64,000 nucleotides of DNA, taken from Lichtheimia corymbifera B2541. Taxonomy: Eukaryota; Mucoromycota; Mucoromycetes; Mucorales; Lichtheimiaceae. A program made the translations under genes and the position numbers. The notes beneath the pieces are model-generated. The model was not told the DNA's origin and did not search any database. It saw only the letters and a list, made by a program, of their open reading frames with translations. Numbering within the stretch: the first letter of the stretch is position 1; the number at the start of each line of letters is the position of its first letter. Positions 12,383-23,525 of this stretch are shown here, piece after piece. The stretch is taken from positions 310,001-374,000 of the forward strand of contig JNEU01000947.1 of the NCBI GenBank assembly GCA_000697475.1, given 5' to 3'.

Positions 12383-12756
12383 TAGGAATTACAAAAATAG
12401 AGCGGAGGAAACAAGGGGTTGGTGTTGGTTGACATTGACACCCACCCACCCACACAGCAGCACCTCGTGGCTTTTTCCATTCTTTCCCTGGTTGCGCTCG
12501 GATTACTCAACTGCCTTTTCCGGTCAACTTGCATCCATACTTCAAGCGTCATTGGCTACCCGCAACAAGCCCATTGGAGCCGGGAATGCGAAATAGCAAA
12601 AGACAAAAATAGCTTTTTTTTACTTCTAGATGAGGATGGTTGTTGATATAAAAGGACGTCAGGATCTTGTCTGATTACTCCTTTCATTTTTTTCCCAAGC
12701 CTTTTTTGACATTTGAACGTCTTGTTGCACTTGGAGCGGGTGTGCGTCGTCATGCA
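12383..12756. promoter_or_regulatory. Divergent promoter region between PET117 and the 12757 gene
   Basis: 374 bp between divergent starts. A TATA-like TATAAAAGG lies at 12647-12655, about 100 bp upstream of the + strand ATG used here. A CACCCA-rich block (about 12440-12455) may be a regulatory GT/CA box; this is inference. Confidence 0.45.
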
Positions 12757-13152
12757 ATGATATTTGATAAGGTTGTCAGGTACTTCTCCGCCAACAGTGG
12801 ACAGCAGCTCGCTGGAAGAGGAGGGAAACAACACCACCATCACCATGTCAACAAGATACAAAAAACAAATGCTACTACTGCCATGGCAACCAATACCAAT
12901 ACTACCACACTCCTTCAAGTACCCAACCCATCATCTATACCAGCATCAACTACAACGCATTCCTTATCCCAATCAGCATGGCATCAACGTATGATCCTTT
13001 CGCGAGCTACTCACCATAAGCTGCGTCATCCTCCACCTATACAGCATCGTGGTTTACAAAGAACGATTCATTTAAAAAACATGTTAAAACGACTACAACA
13101 AGAGGACATGCACGAGGACAATGTACCACTAGCTAGCATTCATTGTAGATAA
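12757..13152 (+). CDS. Small hypothetical protein rich in His, Gln, Thr and Asn
   Basis: Uninterrupted ORF of 131 aa from the ATG at 12757 (an in-frame ATG at 12667 would add 30 residues). The sequence starts MIFDKVVRYFSANSGQQL, then a five-His run, a Thr/Asn-rich middle, a basic segment (RATHHKLRHPPPIQHRGLQR) and a Gln-rich helix-like end (NMLKRLQQEDMHEDNVPL). No domain is recognised. Support for it being real is its length in one frame, a TATA-like element upstream and its place between two solid genes. It could also be a spurious ORF in low-complexity DNA. Confidence 0.4.
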   Translation: MIFDKVVRYFSANSGQQLAGRGGKQHHHHHVNKIQKTNATTAMATNTNTTTLLQVPNPSSIPASTTTHSLSQSAWHQRMILSRATHHKLRHPPPIQHRGLQRTIHLKNMLKRLQQEDMHEDNVPLASIHCR

Positions 13153-13625
13153 TATCACAAGCACACAACATCTCTATAAAAGTAAAAATCCCATTTCCCG
13201 GCAAAACAGCAGCGTTTTAGTCTTTTGGTTGCTTTCCTCCCCCTTGGCCCCCTTTTGTGTAACCTTCACACAAACGTGTTCTTGAACGTGGATATGAGCT
13301 TACAAGCGTAAAACAATATTCATTGGATTCATTTGAATCAATGATGACAAAATCAAAGATATGGAAAGGGACTCTTTATTGTGTTATGATCAATAATGTT
13401 CAACATGATCTATGAAGACGATAAATGATGATAACTAGTACTAGGGCGTGTGCGCGCTGAAGATTACGGACTCCGGAAAGGAGGCGAGATAGCAACGACG
13501 ACACAAGCTGATCTATTTCATTTGGCGTAAGTCTGTGTTCCCACCCTTTCTCTCTTTCTTTTCTATCACTCTTCTTCACAGTCGCACATATTACACCACC
13601 ACGCATATATAAACACCCCACAGCA
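13153..13625. other. Intergenic stretch upstream of the kelch gene
   Basis: 473 bp with no supported gene. The last ~80 bp before the kelch ATG are CT-rich, in keeping with a fungal 5' leader. Confidence 0.5.
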
Positions 13626-14918
13626 ATGTCGCAATTACGGCGACCTTCTGATCGCTCTGCTCATTCAAAGAGCAAGCGGACCTTGAGCACTTTGACAAGC
13701 ACACGCAGTATAAGGTCAGTCAGTATACAAAGAGACAAGGATTGTCGTTATAATATGAGCTGTTGTCGGGTGACTCAAAAGTAAAAGGCAACATACGATG
13801 CTACAATTTGCAACAGAACGATATCCGACATCACACCTGCACCAGCACCAGCCATGTATTGGTCAAGAGCAGTGACTTACGGCCATGGTCCCCGTCCCAT
13901 TCGTGCACACACAAGCGTGGCTGCAAATGGGACCATGTATGTATTTGGTGGCACTGATAGCCGAGGTGGTTTTGGCAAGCTCTATGCACTTGATCTAGGT
14001 ATGCAATTGCATTGAAACAAAGGTACTGGCTGTTGTCTAATCCGAAGGGGGTAAATCAGATACATTTACATGGAACAAGCCAAAGACATATGGAGAAACG
14101 CCACCACCTTGTCGAGCACACAGCGCTGTGATGCATGAGGATTGCATCTACATCTTTGGTGGAGGGGATGGTCCACATTATTACAATCACTTGTACAAGT
14201 TTGACACAGCATCATTGATTTGGTCATGTCCAACGACATCAGGTCCTTGTCCATCACCTCGTCGAGCTCATGTATCGGTTGTTTGGCGTGGTCACATGTA
14301 TATTTTTGGCGGTGGCGATGGCATCCATGCGCTCAATGACACCTACAGCTATGACATTCAAAACAAAACATGGCAATTGATTGAAACAACAGGTCCAAAA
14401 CCAGAACCAAGAGGATACCATAGCGGCACGCTGGTCGGTGAGAAGCTAGTGGTTTATGGTGGAAGTGATGGTCATACCTGTTTTGGGGATGTATATCTTT
14501 TGGATTTACCTTCCAATTCTTGGCATCGCGTCAAACTGGATCCTCAGGTCCCTCGTCTGTCTCATGCTCCCGTTTGTGTTGGGTCGTATCTCTTTGTCAC
14601 TGGTGGACATGACGGCTCACATTATTGCAATGATTTGCTTATGCTCAATTTCGGTACGTTGATTGTGTGAGAATGTGAGGTGTAAATATACACATCATAC
14701 TTATAGATGCGATAGTTACAATGGCATGGGAAATTCGCCGGGTATATGGGAACGCCCCAACTGCACGAGGCTATCACACCATGGTTCTATATGACAGCAG
14801 GCTGTTCATCTTTGGTGGTTATGATGGCAAGCACTTTTTCGATGATGTCTTCGTTCTTGATCTCAGCTCCCACGCTTATCTTCCTCAGGTCACCAACTTT
14901 GCTATAGAAATGTTATAG
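13626..14918 (+). CDS. Kelch-repeat beta-propeller protein
   Basis: Four exons: 13626-13714, 13817-13998, 14060-14653 and 14707-14918, giving 358 aa. After a basic Ser/Thr-rich N-terminus (RRPSDRSAHSKSKRT) there are about six kelch blades with the usual signatures: MYVFGGTDSRGGFGKLYALD, IYIFGGGDGPHYYNHLYKFD, MYIFGGGDGIHALNDTYSYD, LVVYGGSDGHTCFGDVYLLD, LFVTGGHDGSHYCNDLLML, LFIFGGYDGKHFFDDVFVLD. The repeats form a single propeller, probably a protein-interaction scaffold. No BTB, F-box or transmembrane segment is present. Nearest relatives are the galactose-oxidase/kelch-type cytosolic proteins of fungi. The partner is unknown. Intron 1 is the least certain (102 nt, GTCAGT donor). Confidence 0.85.
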
Positions 14919-15750
14919 AGCAACTCCTCTCTGCCCATTTACATCCCAGCTTGTGCTACTATTTTCCTGTCGTCATCTACGTTGAATTTAGCTCTCTCTC
15001 CCTCACACACACACACACACGCACACAATACTATGATTGATACATCTTTTCGTCTTTTATCTATGTGATTACTCAAAACGGATGTTTCCAAATATGATCC
15101 CTGAGTCACTGCTATAAGACTTTTATGATTTCCTTGATTGGGTCATTGCGAACATACATAAAGCTGTATGCTGCTGATGATAATGCACTTGTCAATGGGT
15201 CAACCTATGCATGCAACCTACCTTGTGGAGATTGATCACTTAGCCATAGGTGTAATTTGCAACTCGATATCTTACCACTCGTAGAACAAAATACTTATAT
15301 CCCTCAACAAAGCTGCTATTTCAAGAGCAAAGGCACACAGTATAATTAGCACTACTACATACATACCATTCATTTCAGAAAGCAATTGTTGTGGGCTCCC
15401 CATTGCACTCAAACGGACATACCTTTAAATGTCTTCACCAATGAGCGATCCTATTCATGTGCGTTTCACATGCCATGATATAAGGTGATAGTACATATCC
15501 ATGGCAACGGAATTTGATCCTTGCACCAAATGGCGCGTATATGCTCTACTATGACTTGTCGTACATTCATGCAATAATGCCGGGCAATTGTGCATGACTC
15601 GAGTCATTCCCCGATGCGGCATAACAGTGAAACCAAAACGTGTTTCCCAGTACCACCCGACACATTCATCCACACACTCCTCTTTTCCCATTTTTCTTTC
15701 ATTTATATCTCAACTTGCAACACGGCAGTGCAGCGGCAGTGACGCTTATT
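14919..15750. other. Intergenic stretch between the kelch gene and the first MFS gene
   Basis: About 830 bp, including a (CA)n run at 15005-15027 in the kelch 3' flank. No coding exon was recognised. The final ~90 bp before the MFS ATG are CT/CA-rich leader-like sequence. Confidence 0.5.
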
Positions 15751-18419
15751 ATGTCGACGAAATCATTGAATACACCGATTGGTGAAACTTCAAGAGATAC
15801 CGCTAGCAGCATTGCAGTGACCTTGGAGAGTAGTGATCGGATCGCTACTGCTGCAAACATGGCTGCAGTGGCTTCCAATACAAATCCTCGATGGAAGTGG
15901 TATCTGATCTTTTTTGGTCTGCAGCTGGCTTTATTTTCATCATCATTAGAGTAGTAAGGCATATGGATAATACTCACACAGAAGATGCAAGCATGGTGTA
16001 TACTTATCATCATGGCTTTAGCTCCATTGTGTCCACAGCTTTACCTAAAATCGGCTCCGACCTGGATGCCATGCTCATCTCATCTTGGGTGGTCACAAGG
16101 TAAAGGGTCGCATGGATACAGAACCTAGCAAACAAACACAGTCATTTATTTGTTACATGAATCCATGTATAGCTATATCGTCACTCAGAACGCGTTCCGT
16201 AACGTATACATCCTTTTGCTGAGCACCAGCATGTTATCGTGAAACTAAGGATGATGATGGTTGTGTAATCCATGTAGAACCAATATGGGCCAAACTCTCG
16301 GATATATTCGGTCGCAAATGTATTTTGCTTGTTACACTCTCCCTCTTTCTAACATGTTCCGCATTGTGTGGCGTGTCACAGGTTGCGTACAATAGCAAGC
16401 ATTATTGACATTTAGTATCGAGCTGACAGCTGCTGCATATCTCTAGTCTATGACATGGCTGATTACGGCACGTGCCTTTCAAGGGATCGGTGTTGCTGGG
16501 GTGAGTGCAACATTGTTCTTTAGTTGACGTATACTGATTGCATACGTATCATGCTAGGTATTTCCATTGGTATGTGTGTGATCAGATGAAAGACTCTTAA
16601 GACTCAAATCGGCAATTCATCAAAGATGTACATTATTGTGGCCGATATTGTGCCACTGGATAAACGTGCCAGCTATGAAGGGTAAAAAATAGGTACCAAT
16701 TGCACCTTGGATTTCTTTGCGTTAATATGTGTAGCATAGGCTCATTCAAGCTTGCTTTACATTTGCTACAGTATGCGGTCCTTTTGTTGGTGTAAGCTTT
16801 CTGATACTAGAATATCTGCAAAGTAGGGTGGACAAAGACTCACAGGAATAATGATTGCGTGGGGTTCATTGTTATAGGGCACATTGACCGACCACGTGAG
16901 CTGGCGAGGTATCTTCTTTGTCATGTAAGTACAAAGACAGCTGCCTATGCCTTTGTTGAATTATTTATATGTATGACAATCAGAATTCCTCTTGGTCTCA
17001 TAGGCATGATCATTATCGGGCTCTTCCTTCATTTGCCAGTCGAGAAACAAGATCTCCGAAACAAGCTTAAACGCATTGATTATGCAGGTACGTGCACCAG
17101 GTGTCATGTATTTTATTTACAATATGACTTTTTCTACATAGGCATTCTAATGGTTATGGGAGCTACGGTCCTGTTCATGCTGGCCATGAGCTTTATCAGC
17201 CAAGGGTATCCATGGGAGTCTCCGCTCATTGTTGTAAGTGGGCATAAGGGGACGACGAGACAGTTTTCATTAATGCACGCCATAGGCTCCGATGGTAACG
17301 GCCACTGTCCTTGTTGCTTTGTTGATCTACGTCGAGACCAAAGTTGCCATCGAACCATTGCTGCCTCCTCGATTGTTCACCAATGTGCCTGTCTTGTGTT
17401 TCAACATTTATAACCTGTCATGGGGAATCGCATACACCGCTTTCATGTACTACGTGCCAACCTACTTTCAAGTTGTTCATGGCGACTCTTCCATGATGTC
17501 AGGCGTTCGACTCATTCCTCTTGACGTGTGTTCCATGATAGTGGCCTTCGCTGTAGGATGGTATATCACACTGAAAGGAGGCTATCGACTACCGCTTTCG
17601 GGTGGCATGGCGTTATACGTTATTTGCTTTGGTTTGTTCTTTTTGTTTGACGCCAACACAAGCTGGGCAGGTAAGCTCAAAGGGTACATCACCATCTCAT
17701 GCCCAATGTCTAACTGGATGGGGGGTGGTGTTATAATAGAGATACAAGGAATCATGGTCATTGGAGGTGTTGGAACAGGAGGCATTGTTGGATCCAGTGC
17801 CATTGCTCTTCAGGCTGCGGTTGAAGAAAGGGATATTGGTAAGGGTGGATGGATGTGCATTGTTTACCCCATATTTGTCGCTCATTTCCGACATTGCAAC
17901 ATAGCCGTGGCCTCAGGATTACTTGCATACACGTTCATGTTGGGTGGAGGACTTGGCGCTGCTTTGGCATTTGCTCTCATCAACCTGTATCTTCAAAACA
18001 ACCTTCCTCGAATGATACCTCCCGAATACGCCGAACGTATTTTCGATTATCCCGGCTTTATCCGTGATGGCCTTCCTTCACAGTATTTTGATGCAGCCAT
18101 AGAGGTCTACAATGATGCCTACAAGAGATTATGGTACTTGATGGTGATATTTTCTGGTATAGGTACGTTATAAGTGAGAGGGCACGAGAATGTACATCCA
18201 TAGGTAACTTTGTTCATCCTAGCGTTTGTGAGCTCGCTTTTTATAAAGCAATTCTCTTTGATCCGGGTTGACAGCGATGATACCATACATGAAGAAGTCA
18301 ACGACAGGCAAAGCCCCAATGTCTCAGAGCCAAACAAGAACCCAAATAGGTCACCCACGTCAATATCCGGCCAATACCAAAGCCTGGCAACGGATCAGCA
18401 GTTGTTACGTAGTTATTAA
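15751..18419 (+). CDS. MFS multidrug/DHA2-type transporter, tandem copy 1
   Basis: Fifteen exons: 15751-15953, 16022-16099, 16173-16198, 16278-16381, 16447-16500, 16558-16569, 16626-16681, 16740-16791, 16878-16924, 16984-17087, 17142-17233, 17286-17670, 17740-17838, 17905-18162 and 18223-18419, giving 588 aa. It has 14 predicted membrane segments. Motif A appears as WAKLSDIFGRK in loop 2-3; STALPKIGSDLDAM in TM1-2 and ARAFQGIGVAG in TM4 are typical of fungal DHA2/TRI12-type drug exporters (proton antiporters). Exon 6 is a 12-nt microexon coding VFPL. The hydrophilic N-terminus and a Ser/Asn-rich 50-residue C-tail face the cytosol. It is the first of three paralogues in head-to-tail array. Substrate cannot be inferred. 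Confidence 0.92.
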
Positions 18420-19255
18420 GAGGGTAGCTGTTATGGATAACTAGAGCTTGTGTGCACATACATATACATAAATGTGATACTTGACACTGGACATAAAATG
18501 GTATGGCTTCTAAAAGTCAATATTTTTGTGTGCTGTACAGAGAATGCAGGTGTCCTTAAGGTGACATAAGGCAGAAACGCTAGAAGGGCTGCTACGCGAC
18601 GCTTGATCTCTCCTATTGACCGCTCCATTGCAAAAGCTGCAACGTATGGTAAGTGACCAAGCCGTTCAACAACCGTATGAAAAAGTATATTTAGGCAGGA
18701 GAAAACCAGAACAAATGAATTTGCAAAGCTGTGGTTACCCCCTGTTTGTTCAAGTGGCGTGCATGCATAAACCTTCAACCATGGAGCGCCATATTCCAAG
18801 TGTTTCTAGAGGCTTAAAAGTTTACATATCTTGGATGGTCATGTTGAAGGCGTTAAACCTACTATCTACGGCAAGCATGATTTTCATTGTCAATGCCTTG
18901 CAAGTGGTAACACCAGGCGACGTGTTGATAACTTTACGTACAAAGATCTCAAACACCGCCTTGTTATGCCATCAAAGGCAAAGGGCCTCTCAATAATGGT
19001 TACTACCAGCAAAAAGAAACAGCAACCATAACTTGGTGCAAACATGCCATCTTATATGCCATTGAATACAAGTTGATATTGACAACGAGAGCGCTTTATC
19101 GCCGTAGGATAATAGTATATATGCACCTATTAGTAGTATGTTTATATACAACGCCGGGATCTTTGGTCGCATATAAAAGTGATTGTCAGCCCTACATTTC
19201 CCTCTTCTCCTCCTCTTCACCTATAATTTAACGCGCAAACAGTTTTACAATAGCC
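18420..19255. other. Spacer between MFS copies 1 and 2, with a possible exon remnant
   Basis: About 840 bp. Around 18805-19030 a + strand frame reads coherently after a possible acceptor (TTTCTAG): RLKSLHILDGHVEGVKPTIY, then KHDFHCQC, RRRVDNFTYKDLKHRL, and stops at TAA about 19030. It has no start codon and no recognisable family, so I treat it as a possible relic. The last 60 bp are the CT-rich leader of MFS copy 2. Confidence 0.4.
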
Positions 19256-21845
19256 ATGACAATCCAAGATAAGGCGACCAACCAATTGAATCCACGTCTA
19301 GCAATCGGTGATGCTTTACGAGACAGCGCAAGCAGTGTTGTCGTGTCCGTGAATAGTGATCGAATAGCTGTTGATGGAGATGAGACCAAAGTGGCTACTG
19401 CTACGAATACAAATCCACGATGGCGGTGGTACCTGATTTTTTTTGGTTTGCAGCTGACACTATTTTCAACAGCATTAGAGTTGTGAGTACGCGTATGAAC
19501 ACGCCAGAACAAAGCATTAGACAGCTATGTAATACAAACTCACCATTTATCTTGTTTACATCCCAGCACCATTGTATCCACAGCTCTACCTAAAATTGGA
19601 TCAGAATTGAACGCCATATCCATCTCATCATGGGTGGTCACAGTGTAAGGATTGGCTATGTAGATAATATAAGACACAATGAGAGGCATCCATTCATTGC
19701 TAAAATACACATGTTGCATAGCTATATCGTCACTCAAAACGCCTTTCGTAACGTATACACCCTTTTTCTGTGCACCAGCAAAAAAGCCTACTGGATACTA
19801 AGGGGTGCTGTTGGCTCTGTGTGGTTCATGTAGAACCAATCTGGGCCAAACTATCGGATATATTTGGTCGCAAATGTATTTTTCTCAGTACACTTTCTTT
19901 CTTTTTAATATGTTCTGCATTGTGTGGCGTGTCACAGGTTGCGTACATCATCAACATACTCACTGTTGTCAATTTTTCGAGCTGACAGCTGTTGCATATC
20001 TGTAGTCTATGACATGGTTGATTGCAGCACGTGCCTGTCAAGGCATCGGTGTTGCAGCGGTAGGTGCACCACACGTTGTTATAACAAGGCACTTGTGACT
20101 CAACATGTCCCATTAGGCATATCCCTTGGTATGTGGTGTGGAGTAAACTGAATGCAACGAATGATAAGCTCAAACCAGTAGCCACGCAAGACCTACATTA
20201 TCGTGGCTGATATCGTGCCGCTGGATAAACGGGCCAGTTATGAAGGGTAAAAAATGAGGTACCAACTGTGCCTAAAATTCCATGTGTTAAATATGTGCTG
20301 CACAGGCTCATCCAAGCTTGCTTTACCTTTGCTACAGTTTGTGGCCCTTTTATTGGCGTATGTTTTGCTGATACCATTGCTGGTGAAAAAGTAGACTGGA
20401 CAAAGACTCAAATGATTGCGTGGTTCATTGTATATAGGGCACATTGACCGACTACGTTAGCTGGCGAGGTATCTTCTTTGTCATGTAAGTAGAGGAATTC
20501 ACCCCCTATGCGTTTGGAAAATAATTCACATACATAGCAATCAGAATCCCTCCTGGTGCCATAGGGATGATCATTATTGCGCTTTTCCTTCATCTGCCCA
20601 TCGAAAAGCAAGATCTCAGAACCAAGCTTAAACGCATTGATTATGCAGGTACTCACGACAAACGCATTATACGCCATCGTCTTATTTACGAGATGATTTG
20701 GTTTACCTATAGGTATTTTTATTGTTATGGGAGCTACGGTTCTTTTCATGCTGGCCATGAGCTTTATCAGTCAAGGATATCCACGGGAGTCTCCGCTCAT
20801 TATTGTAATTGAACAAGAGTGCCAATCATTGTGATAGAGATGTTTAACTCTGGCGTCATACTAGGCTCCGTTGGTATCCACCATTCTACTTATTGGCTTG
20901 TTGATCTTTGTCGAGACCAAAGTTGCCATCGAGCCATTACTGCCTCCCCGATTATTCCTCAAGCTCCCTGTTGTATGTCTGAGCATTTGCAATTTATCCA
21001 TCGGCTTAATGCATATCGCATTTGTGTACCATGCACCCACGTATTTTCAAATCGTGCTTGCGGATTCTTCTATGATTTCAGGCGTACGACTGATACCGCT
21101 CGATGTATGCTCTATGATAGCAACGTTTGTGGTGGGATGGCTCATTACATTAAGAGGATACTATCGGCCCCCACTCTCTGGTGGTTTCGCATTGTATGGC
21201 ATTTGTTTTGGCTTGTTCATCATGTTTGATGCCAACACAAGCTGGGCAGGTAAGATTTAACCTTTATGGATACATTATTCGATACTAACACCCAACCGGG
21301 TGTATGGTATAGCGATATTCGGCTTTATGTTGATTGGAGGTATTGGTATGGGTGGCATTGCCGGATCCAGTCCTATTGCTCTTCAGGCTTCCGTTGAAGA
21401 AAAAGACGTCGGTAAGGACGATATTGATTCATCGTTTCCACTAAGTGCTGACTGATCGTGACCAATGTTAGCTGTGGTATCAGGGTTGCTTGGTTACACA
21501 TTCATGTTAGGTGGAGGGATTGGCGTTGCGTTAGCATTTGCTCTCATCCACCTGTACCTCCAAGACAACCTTCCAAGAATGATACCACCCGAGTACGCAG
21601 AACGCATTATCGATAATCCCGGATTTATCCGTGAAGGTCTACCTTCAGATTACTTTGACGCAGCCATAATGGTCTACAATGATGCCTACAAAATGCTCTG
21701 GTATTTGATGGTGGTACTCTCGGGTATAGGTACGTTGTAAATGAGAGGACATGAGAATATCGCTCCTTGAGTAACGTTGCTCACCTTGTATGTAGCATTT
21801 GTGAGCTCGCTTTTTGTCAAGCAGTACTCGTTGAAAAAGGGTTGA
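19256..21845 (+). CDS. MFS multidrug/DHA2-type transporter, tandem copy 2
   Basis: Fifteen exons at the same positions as copy 1: 19256-19482, 19567-19644, 19722-19747, 19834-19937, 20006-20059, 20117-20128, 20191-20246, 20306-20357, 20438-20484, 20545-20648, 20713-20804, 20865-21249, 21313-21411, 21472-21729 and 21796-21845, giving 547 aa. It carries motif A (WAKLSDIFGRK), KIGSELNA, the TM7-8 block VETKVAIEPLLPPRL and the same microexon (AYPL). It differs from copy 1 mainly in the cytosolic N-terminus and in a much shorter C-tail (SSLFVKQYSLKKG). All junctions keep frame, so it looks functional. The high similarity in exons and partly in introns points to a recent duplication. Substrate unknown. 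Confidence 0.92.
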
Positions 21846-22280
21846 CATCATTGATAATAACATCGAGAAGTCGGAACCAGGGATATCAAGATTCTAATGA
21901 CTCACAGGAACATAATAAATACATATATATCAATTCGAGTGTGATGATGCCCAACATAGTGTTTGTTATATATAAGCTTCGTTCATTGTAAACTTTATTC
22001 TGTTCTAGAACGGATGAACTTTGATACAATGATTCATGCATACATGGGCATCCTATGATTACTTATACCGTTTTTCAGCTAACGCTATCGTATCCAACCT
22101 TGTATAAGAGCGAACCAATGTATACAGGCCATCATGGGCAGACCTTACTATAGGCTTATAAGAGAAAGAATCCATTATGCACTCTCTACCAATAGGAGAG
22201 ACCCCTTCGAGTCGCGTTCTCCCGGTCTTGATGACACAAACAAGTGCTTCTGCATCTTGGCTGTAATATGTGAGGCGATT

Positions 22281-22701
22281 GAGAATGAAAAAAGACCACT
22301 TGTCATATAGCATCATGCTTATAACATATGTAAAACATAAAATGTGCCTGTATCTCTAAACTTTACAATGAAACGTGGGGTGAAGCGCACCTTGGGTGCA
22401 AGTTTCACGATCTAGCTCGCCGATCCTAGATTTCGCAATGTCACCACCAGCCAAAGTGAACCTGGGTCATCCTCTTGAATTTTTTTTTTCGACTTTGGCT
22501 GGTGGTGACATTGGGTGAATCTGACATCGGCGAAGTTGATCGTGAAACTTGCACCCAAGGTGCGCTTCACTCGGACGAGCAACTTTGTTCTATTAAAGAC
22601 CCCAGGTTTCATTGTAAAGTTTAGAGATACAGACACCTTTATGTTTTACATATGCTGTAAGCCTCATGCTATATGAAAGGTGGTCTTTGTTCATTGTGAA
22701 G
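22281..22701. repeat. Imperfect fold-back (inverted repeat) with ~180-215-bp arms
   Basis: The left arm (about 22281-22463) reads AAAGACCACTTGTCATATAG, then a GTAAAACATAAA block, CTCTAAACTTTACAATGAAA, GGTGCAAGTTTCACGATC and AATGTCACCACCAGCCAAAG. The right arm (about 22485-22701) is its reverse complement, apart from an extra ~28-bp block near AACAAAGTTGCTCGTCCG. A short loop with a run of ten T separates the arms. The unit is related to the repeats that follow. No coding capacity. It could be a fold-back or MITE-like element; I see no clean target-site duplication. Confidence 0.75.
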
Positions 22702-22754
22702 TATCATGCAAATGAGCTGTGTTACACAAGCACGCCCCTGCGCACCTTTCGCTC

Positions 22755-23470
22755 TATCAGGCTCAATCTACTTCACAATGAACAAACACCACTTGTCATA
22801 TAGCATCACGCTTATAGCATAGGTAAAACATGAAGGCGCCTGTTTCCCCAAATCACCATAATGATGTGTAGAGGCTTTATGAGAACGATGTTGATCAGCA
22901 TGACCGAGAGCACCTCCTGACCAAGTTTCGACGTCGCCATGGGCAATATCGGCGCGCACGGCCGTACACCCTATTTATGTTTCCATCCATTTGTCGTGTC
23001 TCCTACATTCAATGTTTTCATAATGAACTCTGGGGTCTTTATGGGAACGAAATTGCTCGGCGTGGTCGAAAGGATGTTGTGTGAAAGTTTCAGGTCCGAG
23101 GTGGGCAATCTCGGGGAGCAGGAGCGTCTACCCTACTTTATCCTACATTTGGGATGCCCGGCATTCAAAATGTTCATAATGAACCATACAGTTTTTAAAT
23201 GAATGGAGTTGATCAGAATGTGCGAGAGTACCGTCTGACCAAGTTTCAAGTGCGAAATGGGGAATCCCAAGAAACTACATAGTAATTGACTTTTTCATAA
23301 ATCCGGCGCTTTCCCAATTTCCATCAGTTATAGTCAACCCCACATTATGCTCTCCCTTTCGAAATTTTCAAATGAAGTGTGGGTTCTTTATTAAGACAAA
23401 GTTGATCAGCATGACCTAGAGCACCTTGTGTGCAAGTTTCAGGCTTGAGAGAGGCAATCAAGGTCGTGGA
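22755..23470. repeat. Array of at least four degenerate ~100-bp direct repeats
   Basis: Copies lie near 22845-22960, 23010-23130, 23163-23265 and 23355-23465. The common core is a TCATAATGA or CAAATGAAG start, TGGGGTCTTTATGGGAACGA, GTTGATCAGCATGACC, GAGAGCACC, then AAGTTTC and a short GGCAATC. The same core is in the fold-back arms just upstream. Spacing is about 160-190 bp and copies differ by substitutions and small indels. No ORF of note is carried. This is a decayed local repeat family, perhaps derived from the fold-back unit. Confidence 0.7.
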
Positions 23471-23525
23471 GTAATTTACAGTGTGTATGCATCTGTCGGA
23501 CGGTGCCTGACCTATTTAATTTCCA

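Noticed and set aside
22281..23470. CRISPR-like array
   Set aside because: Repeats are ~100 bp, diverged and in both orientations, in a eukaryotic genome; nothing like CRISPR spacing.
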